Of a stretch of DNA of 64,000 nucleotides, positions 54,612-63,062 are shown piece by piece. Every line of letters starts with the position of its first letter. Position 1 is the first letter of the stretch. Position numbers and translations under genes: made by a program. Below the pieces are notes generated by a model, which did not search any database, was not told the DNA's origin, and saw nothing but the letters and a program-made list of their open reading frames with translations. The stretch spans positions 1 to 64,000 of the forward strand of contig NZ_BANR01000006.1 in assembly GCF_000332975.1 (NCBI RefSeq), read 5' to 3'. Source of the DNA: Gordonia aichiensis NBRC 108223. GTDB taxonomy: Bacteria > Actinomycetota > Actinomycetes > Mycobacteriales > Mycobacteriaceae.

Positions 54612-55715
54612 TTGAGAGCGCCACATCCTTTTCGACGTCGTCGCGGTCCCAAGCGCACCCGCCTGCCCGGCCGAGCACTCGCCGTGGGCGCGGGTGGTGC
54701 CCTCGTCGGTGTGATGGTGCTCGGTGCAGCGACCTCGAGTGCCCAGGGCGGCGTTCCGGTCGCGCTCAAGGCGGAGTCCGAGAAGCCGGTCGTGCTCGCA
54801 GCCGTCGCGCCTGCCGAACCCGTCGCGCTGCTCGGTTTCGCTCCACCGCCGACCGTCTCGGCCGCCGCCGCAGAGGCGGCAGCGACCGCGAACCCGCAGT
54901 ACCGCCTCGCCGCTGACCTGCCCTCGGGGCCGCTCGGCATCCCCGGTGTGGTGTTGCAGGCCTACAAGCTCGCCGCCAACCGCCTCGGCAGCGAACAAGC
55001 GCAGTGCAAGCTGCCGTGGTTCCTGCTCGCCGGTATCGGACGGATCGAGTCGAATCACGCGAGCAACGGTTCGGTCGACCAGTACGGCAACACGATCAAT
55101 CCCATCGAGGGGCCGGTTCTCGACGGTTCCCTCGCAGGCAATGAGGTGATTCGCCACGAGGGCGGCTTCGCCCGCGCAATGGGGCCCATGCAGTTCATCC
55201 CGAGTACATGGGCAGCGTGGGGCGCCGACGCCAACGGCGACGGCAAGGCAGACCCGAACAACATCTTCGACGCCACATACTCTGCGGGCCGCTACCTGTG
55301 CTCTGGATTCACCGACATCATGACCGACAAGAACAAGGTCGCTGCCGTCTATCGGTACAACCACTCGATGGACTACGTGAACAACGTGCTCGCCTGGGCC
55401 GCCGCATATGCGACCGGCGTCATGCCGACCAGCCCTATCCCCGAGCCCAAACGGCCGCCCTCCTCGTCGAAATCGTCGAGCTCCACGCCGTCAAAGCCGC
55501 CGAAGCCCGGCCAGCCCGGCCCTGACTCGTCGTCGGATTCCTCGACGCCGCCGAGCCCGTCGACTCCGTCGCAGCAATGCCTCGGCGCGATCTGCCTGCC
55601 ACCTGGCATCACGATCCCCGGACAGCCGGCACCCAAGCCTGCGCCGAAGAAGGCACCCCAGAAACCGGGAGCTCCGGCCACGAGCACCCCCGCTCTCAAG
55701 GTCGTGCCGGGCTAG
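54612..55715 (+). CDS. secreted lytic transglycosylase-like protein (Rv1230c-like)
   Basis: This 367-residue exported protein has a basic N-region (RRRRGPKR), a signal/anchor helix (ALAVGAGGALVGVMVLGAA), an Ala/Pro-rich spacer and a MltB/SLT-type lysozyme fold. The catalytic Glu is in GIGRIESNHAS (~138), followed by MGPMQFIPSTWAAWG and YSAGRYLCSG. The last ~100 residues are Pro/Ser/Lys-rich, probably cell-wall spanning. The start is TTG 54612, chosen for the GGAGGAG site ~8 nt upstream. It cleaves peptidoglycan glycan strands (family knowledge). Confidence 0.85.
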   Translation: MRAPHPFRRRRGPKRTRLPGRALAVGAGGALVGVMVLGAATSSAQGGVPVALKAESEKPVVLAAVAPAEPVALLGFAPPPTVSAAAAEAAATANPQYRLAADLPSGPLGIPGVVLQAYKLAANRLGSEQAQCKLPWFLLAGIGRIESNHASNGSVDQYGNTINPIEGPVLDGSLAGNEVIRHEGGFARAMGPMQFIPSTWAAWGADANGDGKADPNNIFDATYSAGRYLCSGFTDIMTDKNKVAAVYRYNHSMDYVNNVLAWAAAYATGVMPTSPIPEPKRPPSSSKSSSSTPSKPPKPGQPGPDSSSDSSTPPSPSTPSQQCLGAICLPPGITIPGQPAPKPAPKKAPQKPGAPATSTPALKVVPG

Positions 55716-55782
55716 ACACACCCGATACCCCGGCCAACGGCTGCCATCACCACCCGTTCTCTACCTGCGCTGATCGCGGCGC

Positions 55783-55788
55783 TAAGCT
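55783..55788 (+). promoter_or_regulatory. -10 box of leaderless mrp transcript
   Basis: TAAGCT, 7 nt, then ATG 55796. The GGAG next to the ATG is too close to act as a ribosome-binding site. Confidence 0.42.
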
Positions 55789-55795
55789 GGCGGAG

Positions 55796-56941
55796 ATGAC
55801 TACCGGAGTCCAGCCAACCGAATCCGCGATCCGCTCGGCACTGAGCAAGGTCAACGACCCAGAGATCGGCAAGCCGATCACCGACCTGGGGATGCTGAAG
55901 TCGGTGCAGATCAACGACGACGCGAGCGTCGACGTCACCGTGTACCTGACGACGTCGGGTTGTCCGATGCGCAGCGAGATCGCCGGCCGGGTGGAGAAGG
56001 CCGTCGCCGACGTCCCCGGTGTGGGCACGATTCGCGTCGATCTCGACGTGATGGACGACGAACAGCGCACCGAGCTACGCAAGAAGCTGCGCGGCGACAA
56101 AGCAGAGCCGGTCATCCCGTTCGCGCAACCGGGTTCACTGACCAGGGTCTACGCGGTCGCGTCCGGGAAAGGTGGCGTCGGAAAGTCGTCGGTGACGGTC
56201 AACCTGGCCACCGCTCTTGCGCAGCGCGGCCTGTCCGTTGGCGTCCTCGATGCCGACATCTACGGCCATTCCGTCCCGCGCATGCTCGGTAGCGATGCGA
56301 AGCCGACGCAGGTCGAGAAGATGATCATGCCGCCGATGAGTCACGACGTGCGATTCATCTCGATCGGGCAGTTCACCGACGGCAACACCCCCGTCACGTG
56401 GCGCGGACCGATGCTGCACCGTGCGTTGCAGCAGTTCCTCGCCGACGTCTACTGGGGCGATCTCGACGTTCTCCTGCTCGACCTCCCGCCGGGTACCGGC
56501 GACGTCGCGATCTCCATTGCTCAGCTCATCCCCGGCGCGGAGATCCTCGTGGTCACCACTCCGCAGCAGGCAGCGGCGGAGGTCGCCGAGCGCGCAGGTG
56601 CGATCGCGCTGCAAACGAGGCAGAAGATCCTCGGCGTCGTCGAGAACATGTCGTGGCTGGAGCTGCCCGACGGAAGCCGGATGGAGCCATTCGGCTCCGG
56701 CGGCGGCGAGAAGGTCGCCGAGCGGTTGACCCGTGCTGTCGGGTCGACCGTCGAATTGCTCGGCCAGGTGCCGCTGGAGACGGCTCTTCGCAAGGGCGGT
56801 GATTCCGGTGAGCCCGTGGTGCTTTCGGCGCCCGAGTCGGCATCGGGGCGGGCACTGCGCGCTATCGCGGACAAACTAGCGGTACGTCGACGCGGCCTGG
56901 CGGGCATGAGCCTCGGCATCGACACGACCCGCCACAGCTGA
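55796..56941 (+). CDS. mrp: Mrp/NBP35-family iron-sulfur carrier ATPase
   Basis: The 381-residue P-loop ATPase loads or carries Fe-S clusters. An N-terminal MIP18/FeoA-like domain (~1-90) has NDPEIGKPITDLGM and LTTSGCPMRSEI. The ATPase part has the deviant Walker A GKGGVGKSS (~125), DADIYGHSVP, and LDLPPGTGD as switch II. The usual C-terminal CxxC pair is not obvious in this copy, as in some actinobacterial Mrp. Start 55796 fits the family N-terminus and the -10 spacing. Neighbours match the M. tuberculosis mrp (Rv1229c) locus. Confidence 0.92.
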   Translation: MTTGVQPTESAIRSALSKVNDPEIGKPITDLGMLKSVQINDDASVDVTVYLTTSGCPMRSEIAGRVEKAVADVPGVGTIRVDLDVMDDEQRTELRKKLRGDKAEPVIPFAQPGSLTRVYAVASGKGGVGKSSVTVNLATALAQRGLSVGVLDADIYGHSVPRMLGSDAKPTQVEKMIMPPMSHDVRFISIGQFTDGNTPVTWRGPMLHRALQQFLADVYWGDLDVLLLDLPPGTGDVAISIAQLIPGAEILVVTTPQQAAAEVAERAGAIALQTRQKILGVVENMSWLELPDGSRMEPFGSGGGEKVAERLTRAVGSTVELLGQVPLETALRKGGDSGEPVVLSAPESASGRALRAIADKLAVRRRGLAGMSLGIDTTRHS

Positions 56942-57214
56942 CGCCGCGTCGATCCGTCAGTCGAGCGCGACGTGGTCATCGAGTCTCGGTAAGCGCGCAG
57001 TCTCGGATGTGTACCGAGCGACGATGGCGGCATCCCAGCTGCAACCACCATTGAGGGAGCTGACGACGACAGAGCACGAGTCGTTCCAACGCCCGGGGCA
57101 ACTCCACGCCAGCAGATTGAACATGATCGGGACCACCGTCGGTACTCCTGGCGAGGCTCCGAGTAGGCCTGCGGCGGTGCCGTCAGGGCTCACCACCCTG
57201 CCACGACCAGTCCG
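56942..57214. other. gap between mrp and tatB with no recognised gene
   Basis: The 270-nt stretch carries overlapping short frames on both strands. The best is a 79-codon minus-strand frame from GTG 57196 to 56957 with a hydrophobic start (PTVVPIMFNLLAW) and three Cys, but no ribosome-binding site or similarity I know. It may be a remnant. No terminator hairpin was found after mrp. Confidence 0.3.
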
Positions 57215-57661
57215 TCAGGTCGCATCCCAGTCGGTCACATCGTGCCGACGGCCGGAGGGGCGCACCGTCGGGTTCGACGCCGAGCCGTGATCGTCCTTCG
57301 TCATGGGGACCGGCGCGGAGACGGGTTTGATCGGCGGCGAGTCGGAGTCCCGTTCGACGGTGCTGGACCCCGGTCCGCTGGTGAAGATCGACGAGTCGCC
57401 GTCGAAGAGGTGCCTGGTGATCATCGACTGCGGAGTCATGCCGCGGAGCTCATTGAGTTGTGACAGCGGCTTGCGTAACTCGTCGAACTCGGGGCCGAAG
57501 TCGTTCTTCAACTGGTCGGTCGCACCTGTTGCATACTCGCGGGCCTTGCGCAGCGACTGCATCGTCCACGACACCGCGCCGGGCAGACGTTCCGGACCGA
57601 GGATGACCAAGGCAGCCACGAGCAGCACGAGGATCTCGCCCCAACCGATGCTGCTGAACAT
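57215..57661 (-). CDS. tatB: Sec-independent translocase protein TatB
   Basis: The 148-residue TatB has an N-terminal membrane helix ([17 protein letters not shown], ~5-21) and the hinge motif LGPERLPG, then an amphipathic helix ([16 protein letters not shown]) and a disordered Ser/Pro-rich tail. It recognises twin-arginine signal peptides in the TatABC export system. ATG 57661 follows AGGGA by 7 nt. It is last in the sigE-rseA-htrA-tatB block, as in M. tuberculosis. Confidence 0.95.
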   Translation of the reverse strand: MFSSIGWGEILVLLVAALVILGPERLPGAVSWTMQSLRKAREYATGATDQLKNDFGPEFDELRKPLSQLNELRGMTPQSMITRHLFDGDSSIFTSGPGSSTVERDSDSPPIKPVSAPVPMTKDDHGSASNPTVRPSGRRHDVTDWDAT

Positions 57662-57712
57662 GACACTTCCCTACTCTGGAGCCGACCGCGCGACGAGACG
57701 ACAGTGATGCCG

Positions 57713-59284
57713 TCAGTCGCTGGCGGTGGTGATCGAACCGTTGAACGTCCGACCATCGCGCCAATACGTGAAGGGCACCCGTTCACCGATCTTCGTCGTA
57801 CGCACCGCGACCGTCAATTCGTCGGCACTCTCGATGGTTCGGCCGTTGAACGACGTGATGACATCGTTCTCCCTGACTCCTGCTTGCGCCGCAGGTCCGT
57901 CGGCCACGACGTTGCGGACACCCGCCCCGAGAACCCGGTCGTTACGCACCGAACTCGCGCTGACACCGATCTGCGGATGGTTGACCTTGCCGTCCCGGAT
58001 GAGCGACTGGGCGATCGGAATCGCCTGATTGATGGGGATCGCGAAGCCGAGGCCGATCGAGCCTCCCGCTCCGGAAGCGATGGCTGTGTTGATCCCGACC
58101 ACCGCCGCCGACTCGTCGACGAGCGGACCGCCCGAGTTGCCCGGGTTGATCGCGGCATCGGTCTGGATCGCGTCGATCACCGCGTCGGTGTCGGATTCTG
58201 CATCGGGAGGCAGCGGCACCGCACGATGTGTGGCGCTGACGATGCCGCTGGTCACGGTGCGGTCGAGTCCCAATGGCGACCCGAACGCCACGACTTCTTC
58301 GCCGATCTGCAAATCCTCGGAGTTGCCGATCTTGGCAACCGTCAGGTTCGCCACGTTGTCGACCTTGAGCACCGCCAGATCGGTGTGGATGTCTCGCCCC
58401 ACGATTCGCGCCGGAACACGGTTGCGGTCGGAGAAGACCACTTCGAGCTTGGCACTACGGTCGTTGGCGGCCATCGAGATCACGTGATTGTTGGTCAGGA
58501 TGTAGCCGGCGGGGTCGATCACGAAACCCGAGCCTGTCCCGTACGCACTCGCGGTACGCACATCGACGGACACGACAGACTTCTCGACAGCCTTCGCAAC
58601 GCGCGCGACAGCCGACTTCGGTTCTCCCCCACCATCTCCGCCGTCACCGGTGGAGAGCTTGACCGTACTGCTGTTCAACGGCGAGGCGACTTCTGCGGTC
58701 CATCGGCCTATCAAGCCGCCAACCAGTCCGATGAGCAGCGCCAGCACAGCCAGAGTCGCCAGCGCGTACCACGTCACGCGCTTGCCGAAGAGTAAATCCT
58801 TGACGCCCATTTTCGGGCCGGGGACCGTCGGGGGCACCGTGGACGCATCGACCAGTGCGGGGGCATCGAGTGAGGCGATGCTCTCCGGGTCGCGCCAGGG
58901 ATCGGCGGGTGTCGGCTCCTCGACGCTGACGCCGTAGGCGGCCAGCGGGTCGCGCTGCAGAGTCTCGTCGGAACCCTCCGGCCTGCCGAATGCCTCGGCG
59001 AGCACCGGATCGGGAGGCGCGATCTGCGGGGCGGGCCGTGACGACGACGGTGTGGACGCGAAGGACCCGCTTACGCCAGCCGGACGGCCGAAGACCTGTG
59101 CGGTCGCAGGTGACACCGGAGCATGCCGCTGCCGGGCGGATTCCGAGGCGCCGGCGTCGGGCGGTGTCAGGCCTCCCGTTGCAGAAGCGTTCTCGCGGCT
59201 GAAAGGTGAATCGGCCGGCTGCGGACGGCGTTGGCCGTCGTCCGGTCCGCCGGCAGCGGTCTCGTCGATGTCGTCTGCTCCCAC
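57713..59284 (-). CDS. htrA: membrane-anchored HtrA serine protease
   Basis: The 523-residue DegP/HtrA protease has a cytosolic Pro/Ser/Asp-rich N-terminus (~1-165), one membrane helix (WYALATLAVLALLIGLVGGLIG, ~170), a trypsin-like domain with His in TNNHVI, Asp in HTDLAVLKV and Ser in GNSGGPL, and a C-terminal PDZ domain (~430-515) with ENDVITSFNGRTI. It degrades or refolds misfolded envelope proteins under stress. GTG 59284 lies 7 nt after the rseA stop, so it is probably co-transcribed with rseA from the ECF-type promoter. Confidence 0.94.
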   Translation of the reverse strand: MGADDIDETAAGGPDDGQRRPQPADSPFSRENASATGGLTPPDAGASESARQRHAPVSPATAQVFGRPAGVSGSFASTPSSSRPAPQIAPPDPVLAEAFGRPEGSDETLQRDPLAAYGVSVEEPTPADPWRDPESIASLDAPALVDASTVPPTVPGPKMGVKDLLFGKRVTWYALATLAVLALLIGLVGGLIGRWTAEVASPLNSSTVKLSTGDGGDGGGEPKSAVARVAKAVEKSVVSVDVRTASAYGTGSGFVIDPAGYILTNNHVISMAANDRSAKLEVVFSDRNRVPARIVGRDIHTDLAVLKVDNVANLTVAKIGNSEDLQIGEEVVAFGSPLGLDRTVTSGIVSATHRAVPLPPDAESDTDAVIDAIQTDAAINPGNSGGPLVDESAAVVGINTAIASGAGGSIGLGFAIPINQAIPIAQSLIRDGKVNHPQIGVSASSVRNDRVLGAGVRNVVADGPAAQAGVRENDVITSFNGRTIESADELTVAVRTTKIGERVPFTYWRDGRTFNGSITTASD

Positions 59285-59291
59285 GCGTTCG

Positions 59292-60062
59292 TTATCCGGT
59301 GCTCAGCCAGCGCCCACGCCAGCGATTGCGGCGTCCACGACCGGGTTCGCCGCGGACCGCATCGATCGGCGCAGTGGCAGGGTGCGGCGGCTCGTGTACA
59401 TGGTCGGTATGTGCGTTTACCGGCGGCAGGCCCGAAGCGGCCAGAGGGCCGGGCGTCGCGAAAGGCCCGTGGAACCGTCCCCCGGGGAACGGGCCGGGGC
59501 GGCGAGTGTGGTCGCGGCGATCTCGCGCGGCGGTCATGTCGATCTCTCTGGTGGGGATCTGGCTCAACTGCCCGAGTAGATCGGCGGGCATCGCCACCGT
59601 GCCGGAATCGCGCAACCTGGTCCGGGCGTCGAGCTGTGCGTCGACGGCGTCCATACATTCATGGCACAGCGCGAGGTGATGCGTTGCCCGCACATGCGCG
59701 GTCATGCCGAGCTCACCGTCGACAAAAGCTGCGACGGCTTCGGGCGCGAGATGCTCGGTGGATGCGAATCGACGCGGACGAGGGCGTCGGAATCCGGGGT
59801 TGGGTGCGAAGGACGACGTCGCAGGCGACCACGTCGCCGGGTTCCACGGCGAGCGCCTACGGCCGCGTAGATCCGGGGAGGCGGCGAGGTCGCGGGACCC
59901 GGCCACACCGTCTTGACACGCCCCGGTGTCGACGTGGGAGGCGGGGGCGACGTGCGGCGCGTTGTCGGCGGGAACGCCATCGGCGGGCGTGCCTTTGTCG
60001 ACGTGTGCTCGATTGTCGGCGTCCGCGTCGGAATCTCGTCGATCCCGTCGGCCGTCCATCAT
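59292..60062 (-). CDS. rseA: anti-sigma-E factor RseA with long N-terminal extension
   Basis: The 256-residue zinc-binding anti-sigma factor shows the ZAS motif HLALCHEC (HxxxCxxC) at ~120, preceded by EHLAPEAVAAFVDGELG, the conserved lead-in. M. tuberculosis RseA is ~154 residues; here ~95 residues of Arg/Asp/Ala-rich disordered sequence precede the domain. ATG 60062 has GAGGGG ~10 nt upstream; an earlier in-frame GTG at 60155 is less likely. It should hold SigE inactive until redox or phosphorylation-dependent release. Downstream htrA begins 7 nt after its stop. Confidence 0.88.
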   Translation of the reverse strand: MMDGRRDRRDSDADADNRAHVDKGTPADGVPADNAPHVAPASHVDTGACQDGVAGSRDLAASPDLRGRRRSPWNPATWSPATSSFAPNPGFRRPRPRRFASTEHLAPEAVAAFVDGELGMTAHVRATHHLALCHECMDAVDAQLDARTRLRDSGTVAMPADLLGQLSQIPTREIDMTAARDRRDHTRRPGPFPGGRFHGPFATPGPLAASGLPPVNAHTDHVHEPPHPATAPIDAVRGEPGRGRRNRWRGRWLSTG

Positions 60063-60092
60063 GTGTGGTTCACCCCTCTTCACAGGTCGGTC

Positions 60093-60127
60093 TTCGCGAG
60101 CGGGACCACTCGGTCCCGCCAGGCGAA
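60093..60127 (-). other. hairpin in the rseA leader
   Basis: GCGGGACC/GGTCCCGC is a perfect 8-bp stem with an ACTC loop (60100-60119), and TTCGC/GCGAA pair outside it. It lies 30 nt before rseA and downstream of the ECF-type promoter, without a U-tract. It could attenuate sigE read-through or stabilise the rseA mRNA. Confidence 0.5.
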
Positions 60128-60172
60128 GGGCTGCGCGTGCCCGTGCCGGCACCACAGCCTATCCGAATCCCA

Positions 60173-60199
60173 AACGGCACGATCGTGCCCGGGGTTCCC
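60173..60199 (-). promoter_or_regulatory. ECF sigma (SigE/SigH-type) promoter before rseA-htrA-tatB
   Basis: On the minus strand GGGAAC (60199-60194), 17 bp, CGTT (60176-60173), a textbook match to the mycobacterial SigE/SigH promoter pattern. It lies between sigE and rseA, so SigE could induce its own anti-sigma factor and the HtrA protease. The spacer starts with a 14-bp palindrome, GGCACGATCGTGCC (60176-60189). Confidence 0.65.
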
Positions 60200-60215
60200 G
60201 AAACGGGTGAAAACG

Positions 60216-60944
60216 TCAGTTTCCGACGGCGACCGAGCGTCGATTCTCGTGGCCACGCGCCGCGAGGTGATCGCGGATCGTCTGCCTGCCGCGGTGGATA
60301 CGACTACGCACAGTGCCTAGCTTGACGCCGAGTGTCGCGGCGATCTCCTCATAGGAGAGTCCCTCGATGTCACACAAGACGACAGCGGCACGGAAATCCG
60401 GCGTCAATGAGTCGAGTGCTGCCTGGAGGTCGGGGTCGAGGTTGGCGTCGGCGTAGATCTGTTGGGGATCGGGTGTGTCGCCGGGAACCCGGTCGTACTC
60501 CTCGGGCAGGGCTTCCATGCGGATCTTGTTGCGCCGTCGGACCATATCGAGGAAGAGATTGGTGGTGATGCGGTGCAGCCACCCCTCGAAGGTGCCCGGC
60601 CGGTAATTCGACAGCGAACGGAACACCCTGATGAAGGTCTCCTGCGTCAGATCCTCGGCGTCGTGCTGGTTACCCGAGAGGCGATACGCCAGCCGGTACA
60701 CGCGGTCAGCGTGCTCACGGACCAGTTCGTCCCACGTCGGCATCAAGAACTCGTCGCCGGTCGCATCAAAACCCGCGGTGCCCGAGGGGATGACGTCGAT
60801 CGTCTCGACCCCCGTTCCGGACTCTGCCGTGATGGATGCTGTGTTGATCGGTGATGCGACGGCGGTGGACGCCTGGGGATCAGTCATCGCGGGTGGCCGG
60901 TTCCCTTCTGTTGCTGTCGAGGCGGTGGAGGACCGATTCGACAC
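60216..60944 (-). CDS. sigE: ECF RNA polymerase sigma factor SigE
   Basis: The 242-residue ECF sigma factor has region 2 with [26 protein letters not shown] and [18 protein letters not shown], and region 4 with [23 protein letters not shown] and [16 protein letters not shown]. The ~60 N-terminal residues are an unstructured extension as in M. tuberculosis SigE. The start is GTG 60944 because TATAGT (60956-60951) lies 6 nt upstream, giving a leaderless product; ATG 60887 is an alternative internal start (M. tuberculosis sigE is known to use more than one). Divergent O-methyltransferase and downstream rseA match the known locus. Confidence 0.95.
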   Translation of the reverse strand: MSNRSSTASTATEGNRPPAMTDPQASTAVASPINTASITAESGTGVETIDVIPSGTAGFDATGDEFLMPTWDELVREHADRVYRLAYRLSGNQHDAEDLTQETFIRVFRSLSNYRPGTFEGWLHRITTNLFLDMVRRRNKIRMEALPEEYDRVPGDTPDPQQIYADANLDPDLQAALDSLTPDFRAAVVLCDIEGLSYEEIAATLGVKLGTVRSRIHRGRQTIRDHLAARGHENRRSVAVGN

Positions 60945-60950
60945 GAATTC

Positions 60951-60985
60951 ACTATAATGAACACCTGCAAGTCGGCGGCTATTCC
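60951..60985 (-). promoter_or_regulatory. overlapping sigE promoters (housekeeping -10 and ECF-type)
   Basis: TATAGT (60956-60951) is a near-consensus -10 directly before GTG 60944. GGAAT (60985-60981), 17 bp, TGTT (60963-60960) on the same strand is a looser ECF-type pair, which could be SigH- or SigE-driven. Both predict little or no leader before the GTG. Confidence 0.5.
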
Positions 60986-61056
60986 GGCCACCGCGCCCGT
61001 GCTGTTGTCTTACCCTCTCCCATCGCCGTGAGGTCGCAGTGTGAGGCGGCTGAGGT

Positions 61057-61106
61057 TTCACTGAGTAAGTCTTCGCTGAGTACGTCGGCACATGTTCACT
61101 GAGTAC
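61057..61106 (-). repeat. three 12-bp direct repeats upstream of sigE
   Basis: Reading with sigE, KTACTCAGYGAA occurs at 61106-61095, 61083-61072 and 61068-61057, with further CTCAG just after. Repeat spacing is 23 and 15 bp. The array sits 100-150 nt upstream of the sigE promoter in the region divergent with the O-methyltransferase, a position suited to a response-regulator binding array. Confidence 0.65.
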
Positions 61107-61146
61107 GTCGGAGCCCTCGACGATCCGGATGTGTCGAGTTCCCGGT

Positions 61147-61197
61147 GCGTCTTCCCGGTCGCCTTTCCGGTGGGTCTTCCTGGGGCGTCTTCCCGGT
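61147..61197. repeat. imperfect repeats of GCGTCTTCCCGGT
   Basis: The 13-mer is perfect at 61147-61159 and 61185-61197, with a degraded copy between. It lies in the sigE/O-methyltransferase gap and may be low-complexity drift. Confidence 0.6.
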
Positions 61198-61259
61198 GCA
61201 CCGACCGCCCCGAACCCGCGAATCGGGCGTGCCACTGACATCGCGGGCAGCGCGCGGCC

Positions 61260-61265
61260 TAATCT
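61260..61265 (+). promoter_or_regulatory. -10 box of leaderless O-methyltransferase transcript
   Basis: TAATCT, 6 nt, then ATG 61272. Confidence 0.48.
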
Positions 61266-61271
61266 CATGGA

Positions 61272-61922
61272 ATGACCGATGCACGCACCGGTGCCGATGC
61301 CGCGGCCCTGATCGATTACGCCGAATCAGCGATCGTCGAAGACGATGCGTTGACCGCCGCACGAGCCCGCGCAGACGAGTTGGGGACCGAACCTGTCAGC
61401 CCAGCGGTGGGCGCGCTGCTGGCGTTGCTCGCCCGCTCATGCGACGCGCACGCCGTCGCCGAGATCGGGACCGGCACCGGGGTCAGCGGACTCTGGCTTC
61501 TCAACGGGATGTCGGCCGACGGGGTGCTCACGACCATCGACCCCGAACCGGAACACCATCGGGCCGCACGGGCGTCGTTCACCGGCGCCGACATCCCGCC
61601 CGGCAGAACACGACTGATCAACGGGACTCCGCGGGAGGTGCTGCCCCGGCTGTCCGATGGCTCCTACGATCTCGTCTTCATCGATGGCCCGCTGATCGAT
61701 CTCCCGACCTTTGTCGACGAGGCGGTGCGGATGCTGCGACCGGGCGGTGTGGTCGTCATCCACAACGCGACCGCCTCCGGCGCGGTCGGCGATCCGGCGC
61801 GTACCGATCCGGTCACCACCGCTGCCCGCACCGCAGCCTTGCGAATCGCCGACGACGATCAGCTTCTCCCCGTGGTGGTACCGCTCGGCGGTGGCGTCCT
61901 CGCAGCGGCCAAGGCCCGCTGA
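61272..61922 (+). CDS. SAM-dependent O-methyltransferase (Rv1220c-like)
   Basis: The 216-residue class I methyltransferase of the catechol/caffeoyl-CoA O-methyltransferase type has the SAM motif [13 protein letters not shown] (~64), [14 protein letters not shown] for the ribose acidic residue, and [14 protein letters not shown] for motif IV. It is divergent from sigE exactly as Rv1220c is in M. tuberculosis. ATG 61272 is fixed by the -10 spacing. The acceptor is unknown. It converges on manB with 6 nt between stops. Confidence 0.9.
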   Translation: MTDARTGADAAALIDYAESAIVEDDALTAARARADELGTEPVSPAVGALLALLARSCDAHAVAEIGTGTGVSGLWLLNGMSADGVLTTIDPEPEHHRAARASFTGADIPPGRTRLINGTPREVLPRLSDGSYDLVFIDGPLIDLPTFVDEAVRMLRPGGVVVIHNATASGAVGDPARTDPVTTAARTAALRIADDDQLLPVVVPLGGGVLAAAKAR

Positions 61923-61928
61923 ACGCTC

Positions 61929-63062
61929 TCAGACGTCGGTCGAGAAGCGCACGCCGCCGTCGGGCAGTTGGACTCCCGGCCACACACGCGCGCCGCGGAG
62001 CAACTCGCACCGCGCACCGACATCGGCGCCGTCACCGATGACGGTGTCCCGGATGAGCGCACGAGGACCGATCCGCGCACCTTTTCCGACGATGCTGCGT
62101 TCGACCACTGCCCCCGCTTCGACAACGGAACCGTCGAACAACACCGCGCCGTCGAGTCGTGCGCGCGGACCCACCTCGCAGCCGCGTCCGACGACGGTTC
62201 CGCCGATGAGGACTGCACCGGGAGCGATTCCCGCGCCCTCGTGAACGAGCGACTCTCCGTGGCGGTCGCCGAGAGCAGGCGATGGCGCGATACCGCGCAC
62301 GAGGTCGGCCGAGCCGCGCACGAAGTCCTCGGGAGTACCCATGTCACGCCAATACGTGTGGTCGACGTAGCCCTGGACGTGCTGTCCGTCGGCGAGCAAT
62401 TTCGGGAAGACCTCCCGCTCTACCGAGATCTCGCGACCGGCCGGGATCTGCTCGATGATCTCGCGACGAAAGACGTAGGTGCCCGCGTTGATCTGGTCGG
62501 TCGGCGGGTCCTGGGTCTTCTCCAGGAATGCGGTGACCCTGCCGTCGTCGTCGGTGGGGACAGAACCGAATGCGCGAGGATCGCCGACACGCACCAGATG
62601 CAGGGTGACGTCTGCGTCGGTGCGCTGGTGCGTCGCGACGACCTGGCCGATGTCGGTTCCGCTGAGCACGTCGCCGTTGAACACCACGACGTCGTCGGCG
62701 GTGAGCAGATCGAGCACATTGCGGATGCCGCCTCCGGTGCCGAGCGGCTCGTCCTCGGTGACGTAACGCAAGCGCAGATCGAGCTTCGATCCGTCGCCGT
62801 AGTACTCGGAGAACACGCTTGCCTTGAACGAGGTACTCAGCACGACATCGGTGATCCCGGCCGCGCGGATACGCGACAGGAGATGGGTCAGGAAGGGCAG
62901 CCCGGCGACCGGAAGCATCGGCTTGGGCGCGGACAAGGTGAGCGGGCGCAGCCGGGTGCCCTTACCGCCGACGAGGATCACCGCCTGCGTCTTCGACATG
63001 TCGACATCGGCACTCGGCGCGGGAGCCGAGGTGGCCGTGCTTGGCACGCTGAATCCGGTCAC
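61929..63062 (-). CDS. manB: mannose-1-phosphate guanylyltransferase
   Basis: This 377-residue nucleotidyltransferase makes GDP-mannose from GTP and mannose-1-phosphate for mannosylated lipids and glycans. It has the signature GGKGTRLRPLTLSAPKPMLPVAG (~31-53), VVFNGDVLSG as the metal site and VRVGDPRAFGSV; the C-terminal part is a left-handed beta-helix of hexapeptide repeats (~255-370). The first ~20 residues are Ala/Ser/Pro-rich. ATG 63062 overlaps the wbbL stop by 4 nt (ATGA). The same gene order (wbbL, manB) is found in M. tuberculosis. Confidence 0.92.
   Translation of the reverse strand: MTGFSVPSTATSAPAPSADVDMSKTQAVILVGGKGTRLRPLTLSAPKPMLPVAGLPFLTHLLSRIRAAGITDVVLSTSFKASVFSEYYGDGSKLDLRLRYVTEDEPLGTGGGIRNVLDLLTADDVVVFNGDVLSGTDIGQVVATHQRTDADVTLHLVRVGDPRAFGSVPTDDDGRVTAFLEKTQDPPTDQINAGTYVFRREIIEQIPAGREISVEREVFPKLLADGQHVQGYVDHTYWRDMGTPEDFVRGSADLVRGIAPSPALGDRHGESLVHEGAGIAPGAVLIGGTVVGRGCEVGPRARLDGAVLFDGSVVEAGAVVERSIVGKGARIGPRALIRDTVIGDGADVGARCELLRGARVWPGVQLPDGGVRFSTDV

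Noticed and set aside
60945-61268. sigE start at 61268, adding ~108 residues
   Set aside because: The extension covers the promoter boxes and repeats and would abut the divergent O-methyltransferase start; TATAGT-N6-GTG fits 60944.
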